The notes beneath the pieces were generated by a model. The model searched no databases and had not been told where the DNA came from. It was given only the letters and a program-made list of their open reading frames with translations. A DNA stretch of 64,000 nt, from the NCBI GenBank assembly GCA_013911975.1, contig JACESF010000011.1, positions 1-64,000 on the forward strand. The letters are read 5' to 3'. Shown piece after piece: positions 51,469 through 60,907 of the stretch. The translations under genes were made by a program, and so were the position numbers. Within the stretch, counting starts at the first letter, position 1. The number at the start of each line of letters is the position of its first letter. The stretch is from Hyphomicrobiales bacterium. Lineage in GTDB: Bacteria > Pseudomonadota > Alphaproteobacteria > Rhizobiales > Xanthobacteraceae.

Positions 51469-51670
51469 GAGGCGAAGGCAGGTCTCCTGGCTCGCGGGTC
51501 GCCGTCTCGCACCGCCTTCCCGGGGCCGCGCGGGCGCGGCGTCCAGTGGCGTTCCGGTCGAGACTCACCGCCGACAGTTGCGGGGGCAGCTGCGGAATTG
51601 GCGCGCCCATATGAAGGCGTGCCGCACCGCATTCCCTTTTCATCCCCCGGTCCAGCCGGGGGAAACCTTC
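51469..51670 (-). ncRNA. cobalamin riboswitch
   Basis: Read on the minus strand all core elements are present in order: GGTTTCCCCCGG, AAAAGGGAATGCGGTG, GCTGCCCCCGCAACTGT, GCCACTG, GGGAAGGCG, and the B12 box GAGCCAGGAGACCTGCC at the 3' end (51475-51491). It controls the DUF1636-cobW-cobN-cobG-cobH-cobI-cobJ transcript and probably represses it when adenosylcobalamin is plentiful. The first start codon is 20 or 82 bases after its end. Confidence 0.95.
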
Positions 51671-51680
51671 TCTCCCCGCC

Positions 51681-51709
51681 ACTAAAGGAGCGCGCCGGGG
51701 CGAAGTCAA
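51681..51709 (-). promoter_or_regulatory. sigma-70-type promoter of the cob operon
   Basis: On the minus strand TTGACT and TTTAGT are separated by exactly 17 bases. Transcription would begin near 51674, right at the 5' end of the riboswitch. Confidence 0.75.
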
Positions 51710-51715
51710 TCACCG

Positions 51716-51750
51716 GAAAAGCAAACGCCCCCGCATGGCTGCGGGGGCGT
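51716..51750 (-). terminator. rho-independent terminator of rne
   Basis: On the minus strand ACGCCCCCGCA-GCCA-TGCGGGGGCGT is followed by TTGCTTTT. It separates rne from the cob operon promoter, which begins only 7 bases further on. Confidence 0.92.
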
Positions 51751-51794
51751 GAGAGTGCTGGATCGATCCACGGCGCGTGCGCCGGGTCGGAAGG

Positions 51795-54700
51795 TCAGCC
51801 GCCGAACAGCTTGCGCTGCCACCAGCCGGAACGCGGCTTCTGGGCCGGCTCCGAACCCGCCGGCTCCGAACCGGCCGTGTCCGAACCGGCCGTCTTGGCG
51901 GTCGTCGCGGGCGCGGCGGCGACCTCGGAGGGAGCCTCCGCCGATTCCGGGGCGGCCTCGGGCATGTCGGCATCCGCCACAGGGACGGAGGCGGTTTCCT
52001 CGCCGCTGGCGGCGGCCGGAGAGGCCGCGACCGGCGCGCTCACCGTGGGAGCCTTCTCGCGCACCGTGGAGCGGCGGCGGGAGGGCTTTGCGGTGGCAGC
52101 GGGCGCCTCTTCCACCGCTTCGGCGACCGGCGCCGGGGCGGGTTCGGCCGTCACGACGGGCTCCGCGGCCACGACCGGCTCGGACGGAGCGTCCGCGACG
52201 GGAGCAGGCGCCTCGGCTTCGATGGCGGGCGCCGACGGCACCTCGCCCTCGTGCGCGTCGCTGGCCGTCTCGGCGGCGACATGGTCCCCGCCTTCGGCCG
52301 TCACGGCGTCCGACGCATCGGCGGAGGCATCGGCGTTCTCGCCCTCATCCCCTTCGCCCTCGCCTTCACGGCGGTTGCGGCGGCCACCGCGCCGTCCGCG
52401 ACGGCGGCGGCGGCGCTCGCCGTCCCCGTTGCGGGCCTCGGCGCGCTCGTCATCCTCGGCGTCCTCGCCTTCACCCTCGGCGTCGCTCTCGCCCTCGGCG
52501 GCAGCGTCGTCGTCACCCTCGGCTTCGCCTTCGCCCCGGGCCTCGCGCGGCTCGCCGTCGCGCTCGCCATTGCGGCGGCGGCGGCGGCGGCGCTTGCGGC
52601 GTCCGCCATCGGCCTCGCCCCGGTCGGCGCGCTCCTCGGTCTCCTCCGCCTCGGCGGTCTCCTCGACCGTGTCCTCTTCCTCCTCGAACTCCTCGTCCGG
52701 CAGGATGGAATCGGGCTGGATCACCTTGGAGGGACGCGGCGCGGCGGGCGCGGGCGCGGCCAGCTCGCCCTTCTCGATGATGAAGGGCTGGTGTCCGGTC
52801 ACGCGATCATCCGCGCTGACCACGAGGGTCACGGAGAAGCGCTCCTCCAGCTCGCGCAGATGGGCGCGCTTGTGGTTCAGCACATAGAGCGCCACTTCGC
52901 TGCGGGTGCGAGCCACCAGATTGTGGGTGGTGGAGCGCACGAGCTGCTCCTCCAGCGCCCGCAGGAGCTGGAGCGCCACGGAGGACGCCGAGCGCACGTG
53001 CCCGGTGCCGCCGCAGGTGGGGCACACCTCGATGGAGCTTTCCAGCACGCCGGTGCGGATGCGCTGGCGGGACATCTCCATGAGGCCGAAATGGGAGATG
53101 CGGCCCACCTGGATGCGCGCGCGGTCGTTCTTCAGGCAATCCTTGAGCTTGCGCTCAACCGAGCGGTTGTTGCGCTTCTCCTCCATGTCGATGAAGTCGA
53201 TGACGATCAGGCCCGCGAGATCGCGCAGGCGGAGCTGCCGGGCGATCTCCTCGGAGGCTTCCATGTTCGTCTTGAGCGCGGTGTCCTCGATGTGGTGCTC
53301 GCGCGTGGCGCGGCCGGAATTCACGTCGATGGAAACCAGGGCCTCGGTGGGATTGATGACGATGTAGCCGCCGCTCTTGAGCTGGACGACGGGCGAGAAC
53401 ATGGCGTCGAGCTGGGCTTCGACCCCGTACTTCGCGAAGATGGGCTGGGTGTCGCGATAGGAGATGACGTTCTTGGCATGGCTCGGCATGAGCATGCGCA
53501 TGAAGTCCCGCGCCTCGCGGAAGCCTTCCTCGCCGGCGACATGGATGTCGTCGATGTCCTTGTTGTACAGGTCGCGGATGGCGCGCTTGATGAGCGAGCC
53601 TTCTTCATAGACGAGGCTCGGCGCGGAGGAGCCCAGCGTCAGCTCGCGCACCGTTTCCCACAGGCGCAGCAGATATTCGAAGTCGCGCTTGATCTCGATC
53701 TTGGTGCGGTTCGCCCCGGCGGTGCGCAGGATGATGCCCATCCCTTCGGGCACCTCCAGGTCCTGCACCACTTCCTTCAGGCGCTTGCGGTCCACCGCGT
53801 TGGTGATCTTGCGGGAGATGCCGCCGCCGCGCGCGGTGTTGGGCATGAGGACCGAATAGCGGCCCGCCAGGGAGAGATAGGTGGTGAGCGCGGCGCCCTT
53901 GTTGCCGCGCTCTTCCTTCACCACCTGCACCAGCATCACCTGGCGGCGGCGGATCACTTCCTGAATCTTATAGGTGCGGGCGCGGCGCTGCGGCGCGCGG
54001 ACCGGCACTTCCTCGAGCGCGTCGGCGGAGCCCATCTGCTCCACCTCTTCGTCCTCGTGCTCGTCTTCGTCATCCTCGTCGTCCGCCTCGTCGGCGTGCG
54101 CCTCGGCCGAGGTCTCGTCGGACGCGCCTTCGGTGGACGCGGCCTCGGCCACGTACGCGCCGGCGGGCGCCTCATCGGTCTCGGGCGCGCGCGCCTCGGC
54201 GACGGGCGCCGGTTCCTGCACCGGGGCGTCCTCGACGATGTCCTGGGCCTGGGCTTCGGCCTGGGCCTCCACCTGGACTTCGGCCGCGACCTGTTCCTCG
54301 TCCCGGGCCTGCTCCTGCGGGGCGGGGAGGGCGTCGGCGACCTCGCTCGGGGCGTCCGCGAAGAGTTCCTCGGCGATGTGGGGCGCGTCCGCGTCAGCGG
54401 GCGACGCGTGATCGTCGTCCTCGTCCTCGTCGTCATCGCCGCCGGAGATCTGACCATCCTCGATGGTCTCGATCACGTCCTCGTCGTCCACTTCCTCCAC
54501 ATTGCCGGAAGCGTCGCCGTCCTCGTCCTCTTCCACCGTGCCGGTCACGGTCTCATCGCGGCGCGAGCGACGCGGGCGGGAGCGGCGGCGCTCGCGGCGC
54601 TCGTCCTCTTCATCCGCCTGGCGGGCCGCGCGCTGTTCCTCCTCCAGGAGGGCGAGGCGGTCGGCGACCGGGATCTGGTAATAGTCGGGGTGGATTTCGC

Positions 54701-54914
54701 TGAAGGCGAGGAAGCCGTGGCGGTTGCCGCCATACTCCACGAACGCGGCCTGGAGCGAGGGCTCCACGCGCGTCACCTTCGCGAGATAGATGTTGCCCCG
54801 CAACTGCTTGCGGGACGCGGCCTCATAGTCGAATTCTTCGACGCGGCTGCCGCGCACGACCACCACCCGGGTCTCCTCCGGGTGGGTGGCATCGATAAGC
54901 ATCTTGTTTGCCAT
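51795..54914 (-). CDS. rne: ribonuclease E
   Basis: A 1,039-residue RNase E. The N-terminal S1 RNA-binding domain begins at about residue 35 (GNIYLAKVTRVEPSLQAAFVEYG) and is split by an acidic, Ala/Glu/Asp-rich insertion from about 85 to 300 before resuming at VMLVQVVKEERGNKGAALT. The catalytic core (ITNAVDRKRLKE, EGSLIKRAIRDLY, IDVNSG) follows, with the zinc-link CPTCGGTGHV near residue 640. The C-terminal scaffold (about 700-1039) has Arg-rich and acidic tracts and ends SGWWQRKLFGG. It acts in mRNA decay and rRNA processing. The start at 54914 (MANKMLIDA) is the conserved one. Confidence 0.96.
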   Translation of the reverse strand: MANKMLIDATHPEETRVVVVRGSRVEEFDYEAASRKQLRGNIYLAKVTRVEPSLQAAFVEYGGNRHGFLAFSEIHPDYYQIPVADRLALLEEEQRAARQADEEDERRERRRSRPRRSRRDETVTGTVEEDEDGDASGNVEEVDDEDVIETIEDGQISGGDDDEDEDDDHASPADADAPHIAEELFADAPSEVADALPAPQEQARDEEQVAAEVQVEAQAEAQAQDIVEDAPVQEPAPVAEARAPETDEAPAGAYVAEAASTEGASDETSAEAHADEADDEDDEDEHEDEEVEQMGSADALEEVPVRAPQRRARTYKIQEVIRRRQVMLVQVVKEERGNKGAALTTYLSLAGRYSVLMPNTARGGGISRKITNAVDRKRLKEVVQDLEVPEGMGIILRTAGANRTKIEIKRDFEYLLRLWETVRELTLGSSAPSLVYEEGSLIKRAIRDLYNKDIDDIHVAGEEGFREARDFMRMLMPSHAKNVISYRDTQPIFAKYGVEAQLDAMFSPVVQLKSGGYIVINPTEALVSIDVNSGRATREHHIEDTALKTNMEASEEIARQLRLRDLAGLIVIDFIDMEEKRNNRSVERKLKDCLKNDRARIQVGRISHFGLMEMSRQRIRTGVLESSIEVCPTCGGTGHVRSASSVALQLLRALEEQLVRSTTHNLVARTRSEVALYVLNHKRAHLRELEERFSVTLVVSADDRVTGHQPFIIEKGELAAPAPAAPRPSKVIQPDSILPDEEFEEEEDTVEETAEAEETEERADRGEADGGRRKRRRRRRRNGERDGEPREARGEGEAEGDDDAAAEGESDAEGEGEDAEDDERAEARNGDGERRRRRRGRRGGRRNRREGEGEGDEGENADASADASDAVTAEGGDHVAAETASDAHEGEVPSAPAIEAEAPAPVADAPSEPVVAAEPVVTAEPAPAPVAEAVEEAPAATAKPSRRRSTVREKAPTVSAPVAASPAAASGEETASVPVADADMPEAAPESAEAPSEVAAAPATTAKTAGSDTAGSEPAGSEPAQKPRSGWWQRKLFGG

Positions 54915-55610
54915 GGAAATCTCTCTGGGCGGCGCCGGGCTCGAAGCCCCGCGACGGCTGGCGCGGCAACGCACGCGAACCGCCGATGCGCCGAGAATGG
55001 AATAGGGAGGGAAGTGGAGGACGCGGGCGCGACGGCAACGTCTCGGCGCTCTGGGCGCCGGGGCACGCGGTGGCACGCTGGGCGCGCCTGTCGTGCGTGA
55101 GAACGTTCATGCCTTCGGCTACTCGTCCCTCAGCGAACTTTGGACCGGACGAAGATGACCGGCCCGGCATACGGAGGCTCGATCCCCCTTCGGATCGGGC
55201 TTTTCGGCCAAGCGGGAAGTCGTGGCGTTTCCGATAGAGCGCGGGGGAGCCGCGCTCGCCGCGGGAGCCTCTCCAAAGGGTCGAGGCCGCGGGGACGACG
55301 CCCGCCCGCGCCGGAGGCCGGGGCGGCGGACATCGGGAAAGCCACGAAACCGGGAGCCGAACAGCCAATTCCGGAACGCGAACCGTATGCCGGACTTTCT
55401 TAGCCGCCCGCCTCCTGCTTTGGCAAGGTTCATGCCTCTTTCGTCGGCAACAATCTGCGCGGCGGCCTGTTGCGCAGGGGGCACAGCGGGCCGGGGAAAG
55501 GCCGTTGCGGCGTGAACCAACGGTTAACGCTGCCCCCCCTATCCGGTACACAGGCGCTGCGGACACAGCGTAGCGTGAGACGGCGGACCTGGTCGAAGGA
55601 ATGGAGGCCG
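54915..55610. promoter_or_regulatory. long divergent intergenic region between rne and amiC
   Basis: Nearly 700 bases without a convincing gene. It must hold the rne leader (RNase E autoregulates through its own leader in enterobacteria) and the amiC promoter. A GATCC-CCCTTC-GGATC hairpin lies at 55180-55195. AACCAACGGTTAACGCTG (55516-55533) is an AT-richer palindromic stretch near the amidase. Arginine-rich frames across it are typical shadows of GC-rich DNA. Confidence 0.4.
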
Positions 55611-56948
55611 ATGGCGGTGCGCGCAGTTCCAGCCGAGGCTGAAGCACGTTCCGGGAGCGCGGCGCGCATGCTCGGCGCGGCGTTCCGTCGCGGCGCCGCC
55701 TCTGCCTGCGCGCTTCTCCTGGCCGCGTCCCTGCTTCCCGCGCCGCTGCGGGCCGAGACCGCGCCGGCGGCGAAGGCCGGCGGCGGGCTTCCCGCCCAGG
55801 CGCTTGATGCGCGGCTCGCGGGCGACGACCAGCGCACGCGCATGATCATCGACCTGAGCCGTCCCGTGGAATTCCGGGCGTTCACCCTCGCCAGCCCCTA
55901 CCGCGTCATTCTCGATCTGCCTGACGTGGTCTTCGCCCTACCGCAGGCGGCCGCCACGGGCCGTCGCGGCCTCGTCGCCGCGTACCGCTACGGCGCGTTC
56001 GCGCCGGGCAAGGGGCGCATGGTGCTCGATCTCGCCGAGCCCGTGACCATCGACAAGGCCTTCGTGCTGGAGGCATCGGAGGGCCAGCCCGCGCGCCTCG
56101 TCCTCGATCTCGTGAAGACCGACGCGGCGAGCTTCGCATCCTCCGTCGCCACCGCCGCCGAGGCACGCGGCGCGCCCGAGCCCGTGCCCCACGCCCATGG
56201 AAGCGTGCCCGACACGGACCCCCGGCCCATGATCGTGGTGGATCCGGGCCATGGCGGAATCGATTCCGGCACCACCGGCGCCAGCGCCTATTCCGAGAAG
56301 AACATCGTGCTGGACGTGGCCCTGGCCCTGAAGGCGCGGCTGGAGACCGGCGGGCGGTACCGGGTGGTGCTCACCCGCTCCGCCGACGTGTTCGTTCCCC
56401 TGGGCGAGCGGGTGCGCATCGCCCGCGCGAACCGGGCGGCCCTGTTCATCTCCATCCATGCCGACGCGCTCGCGCGCGACGACGGGCAGGCACGGGGCGC
56501 CAGCGTCTATACCCTCTCCGACACCGCCTCCGATTCCGAGGCGGCGCGGCTCGCGGAAAGCGAGAACCGGGCCGACCTCATCGCGGGGATCGACCTCTCG
56601 GAGGAGAGCGACGAGGTGGCGGGCATCCTGTTCGACCTCGCCCAGCGGGAGACCAAGAATTTCTCCGCGACCTTCGCCCGCACCCTGGTGGGGGCCATGA
56701 AGGCGGCGGGCAAGGTTCACAAGTCCGCGCTCAAGTCCGCCGGATTCAAGGTGCTGAAAGCCCATGACGTGCCCTCCGTCCTGGTGGAGATCGGCTACAT
56801 GTCGAGCCGCGAGGACCTGAAGCTGATGACCTCCGAAGCGTGGCGGGACAAGCTCGCCCAGGCCATGGGCGAGGCGGTGGACGGCTTCTTTTCCACCCGC
56901 ACGGCCGGCATCACCGGCTCGGTGCCGGACCCGTCGCCCGGCCGCTGA
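55611..56948 (+). CDS. amiC: N-acetylmuramoyl-L-alanine amidase with AMIN domain
   Basis: A 445-residue cell-wall hydrolase of the AmiC type. It has a signal peptide (residues about 1-47, ending PLRAETAP), an AMIN domain (about 60-165; RMIIDLSRPVEFRAFTL) that targets it to septal peptidoglycan or Tol-Pal sites, and an Amidase_3 zinc domain (about 205-435) with DPGHGGIDSG, the glutamate in SEKNIVLDVALALK, ISIHADAL and the last glutamate in VEIGYMSS. It helps split daughter cells. GGAGG precedes the ATG at 55611. PBP1a follows. Confidence 0.94.
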   Translation: MAVRAVPAEAEARSGSAARMLGAAFRRGAASACALLLAASLLPAPLRAETAPAAKAGGGLPAQALDARLAGDDQRTRMIIDLSRPVEFRAFTLASPYRVILDLPDVVFALPQAAATGRRGLVAAYRYGAFAPGKGRMVLDLAEPVTIDKAFVLEASEGQPARLVLDLVKTDAASFASSVATAAEARGAPEPVPHAHGSVPDTDPRPMIVVDPGHGGIDSGTTGASAYSEKNIVLDVALALKARLETGGRYRVVLTRSADVFVPLGERVRIARANRAALFISIHADALARDDGQARGASVYTLSDTASDSEAARLAESENRADLIAGIDLSEESDEVAGILFDLAQRETKNFSATFARTLVGAMKAAGKVHKSALKSAGFKVLKAHDVPSVLVEIGYMSSREDLKLMTSEAWRDKLAQAMGEAVDGFFSTRTAGITGSVPDPSPGR

Positions 56949-57145
56949 CCGCGCGTTTCGCCTGTGGGGACATGCCGCAACGGAGCGGCTTGGCCGTGAA
57001 GCGGCCATTTTTCGCCAACATAGCGGGACCAGAAGGCGCCTTTTGCGTTATGTAGGCGCCGGACACCGTCGGCGGACGCCGGACGGACATGCGGGACGGG
57101 TTGCGGCGGGTTCCCAGGCGGGGCCCGGGCGGGAGGAGCCGGCGA

Positions 57146-59596
57146 ATGCGGCTGCTGTTGAGGTTTCTGGGCTTCATGTTTGCGCTGGGCACGGTGGTGC
57201 TCCTGGCGGGTGCCGGTGCGGCCACGTACTTCATCTGGAAATATTCCCAGGACCTGCCCGACTATTCCCAGCTCCAGAATTACGAGCCGCCGGTAATGAC
57301 CCGCGTCCATGCGGACGACGGCGCGCTGGTGGCCGAATGGGCGCGCCAGCGCCGGCTCTACATTCCCATCCAGAATGTGCCCAAGCTGGTGATCGAGGCC
57401 TTCCTCTCGGCCGAGGACAAGAATTTCTACGAGCACGGTGGCATCGATCCCTCGGGCATCTTCCGCGCCGGCCTCGTCTATCTCCAGAATTACGGCTCGA
57501 ACCGCCGCCCGCAGGGCGCCTCCACCATCACCCAGCAGGTGGCGAAGAACTTCCTGCTCACCAACGAAGTGTCCATCGACCGCAAGGTGAAGGAGGCGCT
57601 GCTGGCCCTGCGCATCGAGCGCGCCTATTCCAAGGACCGCATCCTCGAGCTCTATCTCAACGAGATCTATCTCGGCATGGGCGCCTACGGCATCGCCGCG
57701 GCGGCGCTGGTCTATTTCGACAAGTCGGTCGAGGAACTGACCATCCCCGAGGTGGCCTATCTCGCCGCCCTGCCCAAGGCGCCGTCCTCCTACAATCCGT
57801 TCCGCGACCGCGACCGCGCCATCGACCGCCGCAACTGGGTCATCGACCGCATGGCGGAGAACGGCTTCATCACCTTCGACCAGGCCGAGGAGGCCAAGAA
57901 GGCGCCGCTCACGGTGACGCCGCGTCCCACGGGCGCGCAGATCTTCGCCGCCGAATATTATGCCGAGGAAGTGCGCCGCCAGATCTACGAGCGCTATGGC
58001 GAGACCAAGCTCTATGAGGGCGGCCTCTCGGTGCGCACGGCGCTGAACCCGAAGCTCCAGGTGCTCGCGAAGAAGACCCTCTCCGACGGCCTCGTGCGGT
58101 TCGACGAGCAGCGCGGCTGGCGCGGCCCGTACAAGACCATCGAGATGACCGGCGACTGGGGCACCAAGCTCGCCGAGATCAAGGCCTTCTACGACATCCC
58201 CTGGAAGCTGGCCGTGGTCCTGTCGTCCGACAAGGATTCCGCCCGCATCGGCTTCCAGCCTGCCCGTGAGAAGGGCGGCGGCATCTCCACCGCGCGCGAC
58301 GTGGGTATCATCACCCTCGAAGGCGCCAAATGGGCGCGCTGGACCAAGGGGCCGGACGCCGGGCGCCAGGTGAACTCCGTCGCCCAGGTGCTCAAGCCCG
58401 GCGACGTGGTGTTCGTGGAGCCCATCGCGGGCAAGGACGGGCAGTATCGCCTGCGCCAGATCCCCGACGTGGAAGGCGCCATGGTGGTGATGGAGCCCCT
58501 CACCGGGCGCGTGCTCGCGCTCTCCGGCGGCTTCTCCTACGACGAAAGCCAGTTCAACCGCGCCACCCAGGCGCTGCGCCAGCCCGGCTCTTCGTTCAAG
58601 CCCTTCGTCTATGCCGCCGCGCTGGACAACGGCTACACGCCCTCCACCGTGGTGCTGGACGCGCCCATCGAGATCGACCAGGGCCCGGGCATGCCGGTCT
58701 GGGCGCCGGAGAACTACGCGAAGAAGTTCTACGGCCCGCAGACCCTGCGCTTCGGCCTTGAGCAGTCGCGCAACGTGATGACCGTGCGCCTCGCGCAGGA
58801 CGTGGGCATGCCCATCGTCGCCGAATATGCGCGCAAGTTCGGCATCTATGACGACATGCTGCCGGTTCTCTCCATGTCGCTGGGCGCGGGCGAGACCACG
58901 CTCATGCGCATGGTGGGCGCCTACGCCATGATCGCCAATGGCGGTCGCAAAGTGACGCCCTCGCTCATCGACCGCATCCAGGACCGCTACGGCCACACCA
59001 TCTACCGCCACGACGAGCGCGAGTGCCGGGGCTGCGAGGCCACCAACTGGCAGAACCAGCCCGAGCCCACCCTCATCGACCGGCGCCCCGTGGTGCTCGA
59101 TCCCATGACCTCCTACCAGATCACCGAGATGATGGAGGGCGTGGTCCAGCGCGGCACCGGTACGGCCCTGAAGGAAGTGGGCAAGCCGGTGGCCGGCAAG
59201 ACCGGCACCACCAATGACGAGAAGGACGCCTGGTTCGTGGGCTTCACGCCGGAAGTCGTGGTGGGCGTGTATCTCGGCTACGACAAGCCGAAGGCCATGG
59301 GCAAGGGCTCCACGGGCGGCCTGCTCTCGGCCCCCATCGTGCGCGACTTCATGAAGACCGCCCTGGCGGACCGCCCGGCCATCCCGTTCCGGGTGCCCCC
59401 GGGCATCAAGCTGGTGCGCATCAACCCCAAGAGCGGCCTGCGCGCGGGCACGGGCGAGAATGCCATCCTGGAGGCCTTCAAGCCCGGCACGGCTCCGCCG
59501 GACAGCTATTCCGTGATCGGCTCCTCCGACGCGGCGCTGGGCGTGACCCCCGAGGCCGACCGCGCGGTGCGCTCGGGCACCGGCGGCCTCTACTGA
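57146..59596 (+). CDS. mrcA: penicillin-binding protein 1A
   Basis: An 816-residue bifunctional peptidoglycan synthase. An N-terminal membrane anchor (about residues 4-30) is followed by a GT51 glycosyltransferase domain (AEDKNFYEHGGIDPSGI near 90, GASTITQQVAKNFLL near 127), a linker, and a transpeptidase domain with SSFKP (serine near 486), SRN near 545 and KTGTT near 685. It polymerises and cross-links peptidoglycan in the periplasm. ATG at 57146 has GGGAGGAG eight bases before it; an upstream ATG at 57089 adds an Arg-rich leader. A palindromic hairpin follows at 59617-59637. Confidence 0.95.
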   Translation: MRLLLRFLGFMFALGTVVLLAGAGAATYFIWKYSQDLPDYSQLQNYEPPVMTRVHADDGALVAEWARQRRLYIPIQNVPKLVIEAFLSAEDKNFYEHGGIDPSGIFRAGLVYLQNYGSNRRPQGASTITQQVAKNFLLTNEVSIDRKVKEALLALRIERAYSKDRILELYLNEIYLGMGAYGIAAAALVYFDKSVEELTIPEVAYLAALPKAPSSYNPFRDRDRAIDRRNWVIDRMAENGFITFDQAEEAKKAPLTVTPRPTGAQIFAAEYYAEEVRRQIYERYGETKLYEGGLSVRTALNPKLQVLAKKTLSDGLVRFDEQRGWRGPYKTIEMTGDWGTKLAEIKAFYDIPWKLAVVLSSDKDSARIGFQPAREKGGGISTARDVGIITLEGAKWARWTKGPDAGRQVNSVAQVLKPGDVVFVEPIAGKDGQYRLRQIPDVEGAMVVMEPLTGRVLALSGGFSYDESQFNRATQALRQPGSSFKPFVYAAALDNGYTPSTVVLDAPIEIDQGPGMPVWAPENYAKKFYGPQTLRFGLEQSRNVMTVRLAQDVGMPIVAEYARKFGIYDDMLPVLSMSLGAGETTLMRMVGAYAMIANGGRKVTPSLIDRIQDRYGHTIYRHDERECRGCEATNWQNQPEPTLIDRRPVVLDPMTSYQITEMMEGVVQRGTGTALKEVGKPVAGKTGTTNDEKDAWFVGFTPEVVVGVYLGYDKPKAMGKGSTGGLLSAPIVRDFMKTALADRPAIPFRVPPGIKLVRINPKSGLRAGTGENAILEAFKPGTAPPDSYSVIGSSDAALGVTPEADRAVRSGTGGLY

Positions 59597-59616
59597 ACCC
59601 CGCGGGACGCGGTGCG

Positions 59617-59637
59617 CCCGGGCCGGACCGGCCCGGG
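59617..59637 (+). terminator. hairpin between mrcA and prfB
   Basis: CCCGGGCCGG-A-CCGGCCCGGG is a perfect 10-bp inverted repeat starting 21 bases after the PBP1a stop. It lacks a T-run, so it is only a possible transcript end. Confidence 0.4.
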
Positions 59638-59716
59638 GCAAAGCACGCGCGCGCCCGGTTTACACGCCTGATCCCCCCCGCTATTTTCCGCGGCCTTTAA
59701 CGAGAGACATATCAGC

Positions 59717-60847
59717 ATGCGCGCGGAACTCGCCGCCAAGGTCGAGGAGATCAACGCTTCCGTCGATCTGCTGCGCCAGCACCTCAACGTGGATCGCTCC
59801 CGGCGCCGCCTCGCGGAGCTGAACGCCATCGCCGAGGATCCGGACCTCTGGAACGATCCGGAGCGCGCGCAGAAGATCATGCAGGAGCGCACCTCCCTTG
59901 AGGAAGCGCTGGGCGCCATCGACCGCATCACCAAGGACGTCGCCGACAATGTCGAGCTGATCGAGCTTGGCGAGATGGAGGGCGACGAGGGCGTGATCGG
60001 CGAAGCCTCCGCCTCGCTCGACGCGCTGAAGGCCGAAGTCGCCCGGCGCGAGGTGGACGCGCTCCTCTCCGGCGAAGCGGACGGTCTCGACACGTATCTG
60101 GAAGTCCATGCGGGTGCCGGCGGCACCGACAGCCAGGACTGGGCCGAGATGCTGCTGCGCATGTATTCGCGCTGGGCCGAGCGGCGCGGTTTCAAGGTGG
60201 AGCTGGTGGACGAGAGCCAGGGCGAGCAGGCGGGCATCAAGGGCGCCACCGTGCTCGTGAAGGGCCACAACGCCTATGGCTGGCTGAAGACCGAGGCGGG
60301 CGTGCACCGCCTCGTGCGCATCTCGCCCTTCGATTCCAACGCCCGCCGCCAGACCTCCTTCGCCTCCATCGACGTCTATCCGGTCATCGACGACCGCATC
60401 GTGGTGGAGATCAACGAGAGCGACGTGCGCGTGGACACCATGCGCTCCGGCGGCGCCGGCGGCCAGCACGTGAACAAGACCGAATCGGCGGTGCGCCTCA
60501 CCCATATCCCCACCGGCATCGCGGTGGTCTCCCAGGGCGACCGTTCCCAGCACAAGAACCGCGCCACCGCCTGGAACATGCTGCGGGCCAAGCTCTATGA
60601 AGCCGAGCTGAAGAAGCGCGAAGAGGCCGCTGCCGCCGAGCAGGCCGCCCGCACGGACATCGGCTGGGGCCACCAGATTCGCTCCTACGTGCTCCAGCCC
60701 TACCAGCTCGTGAAGGACCTGCGCACGGGCGTCCAGTCCGGCACGCCGCAGGAGGTGCTGGACGGCGCCCTCGACCCCTTCATGGAAGCGGCCCTCGCCC
60801 AGCGCGCCTATGGCGGCGGCCCGGGCCAGGTGGAGGACGTGGACTGA
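59717..60847 (+). CDS. prfB: peptide chain release factor 2
   Basis: A 376-residue RF2. The tripeptide that recognises UGA/UAA is SPF in RISPFDSNARR (near residue 202) and the catalytic GGQ is in GGAGGQHVNKTESAV near residue 250. The frame is continuous from the ATG to the stop, so the +1 programmed frameshift found in many bacterial prfB genes is absent here. Confidence 0.97.
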   Translation: MRAELAAKVEEINASVDLLRQHLNVDRSRRRLAELNAIAEDPDLWNDPERAQKIMQERTSLEEALGAIDRITKDVADNVELIELGEMEGDEGVIGEASASLDALKAEVARREVDALLSGEADGLDTYLEVHAGAGGTDSQDWAEMLLRMYSRWAERRGFKVELVDESQGEQAGIKGATVLVKGHNAYGWLKTEAGVHRLVRISPFDSNARRQTSFASIDVYPVIDDRIVVEINESDVRVDTMRSGGAGGQHVNKTESAVRLTHIPTGIAVVSQGDRSQHKNRATAWNMLRAKLYEAELKKREEAAAAEQAARTDIGWGHQIRSYVLQPYQLVKDLRTGVQSGTPQEVLDGALDPFMEAALAQRAYGGGPGQVEDVD

Positions 60848-60907
60848 GGCTCTGTCCCGCAGGCGCGCGTCCGGAGTGTCCCTGATGCGGGACGGTGCCG
60901 GACGTCG

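Noticed and set aside
54000..54500. Repetitive GAG/GAC-rich DNA as a CRISPR or satellite array
   Set aside because: It encodes the acidic insertion in RNase E; there are no regular spacers.
51777..55100. An 1107-residue open frame on the plus strand
   Set aside because: It is antisense to rne, whose frame carries the RNase E motifs; the long antisense frame is a result of GC-rich codon use.
56795..59641. A 948-residue open frame on the minus strand
   Set aside because: Antisense to the penicillin-binding protein gene; low-complexity His/Gly/Ala/Arg content and no domain.
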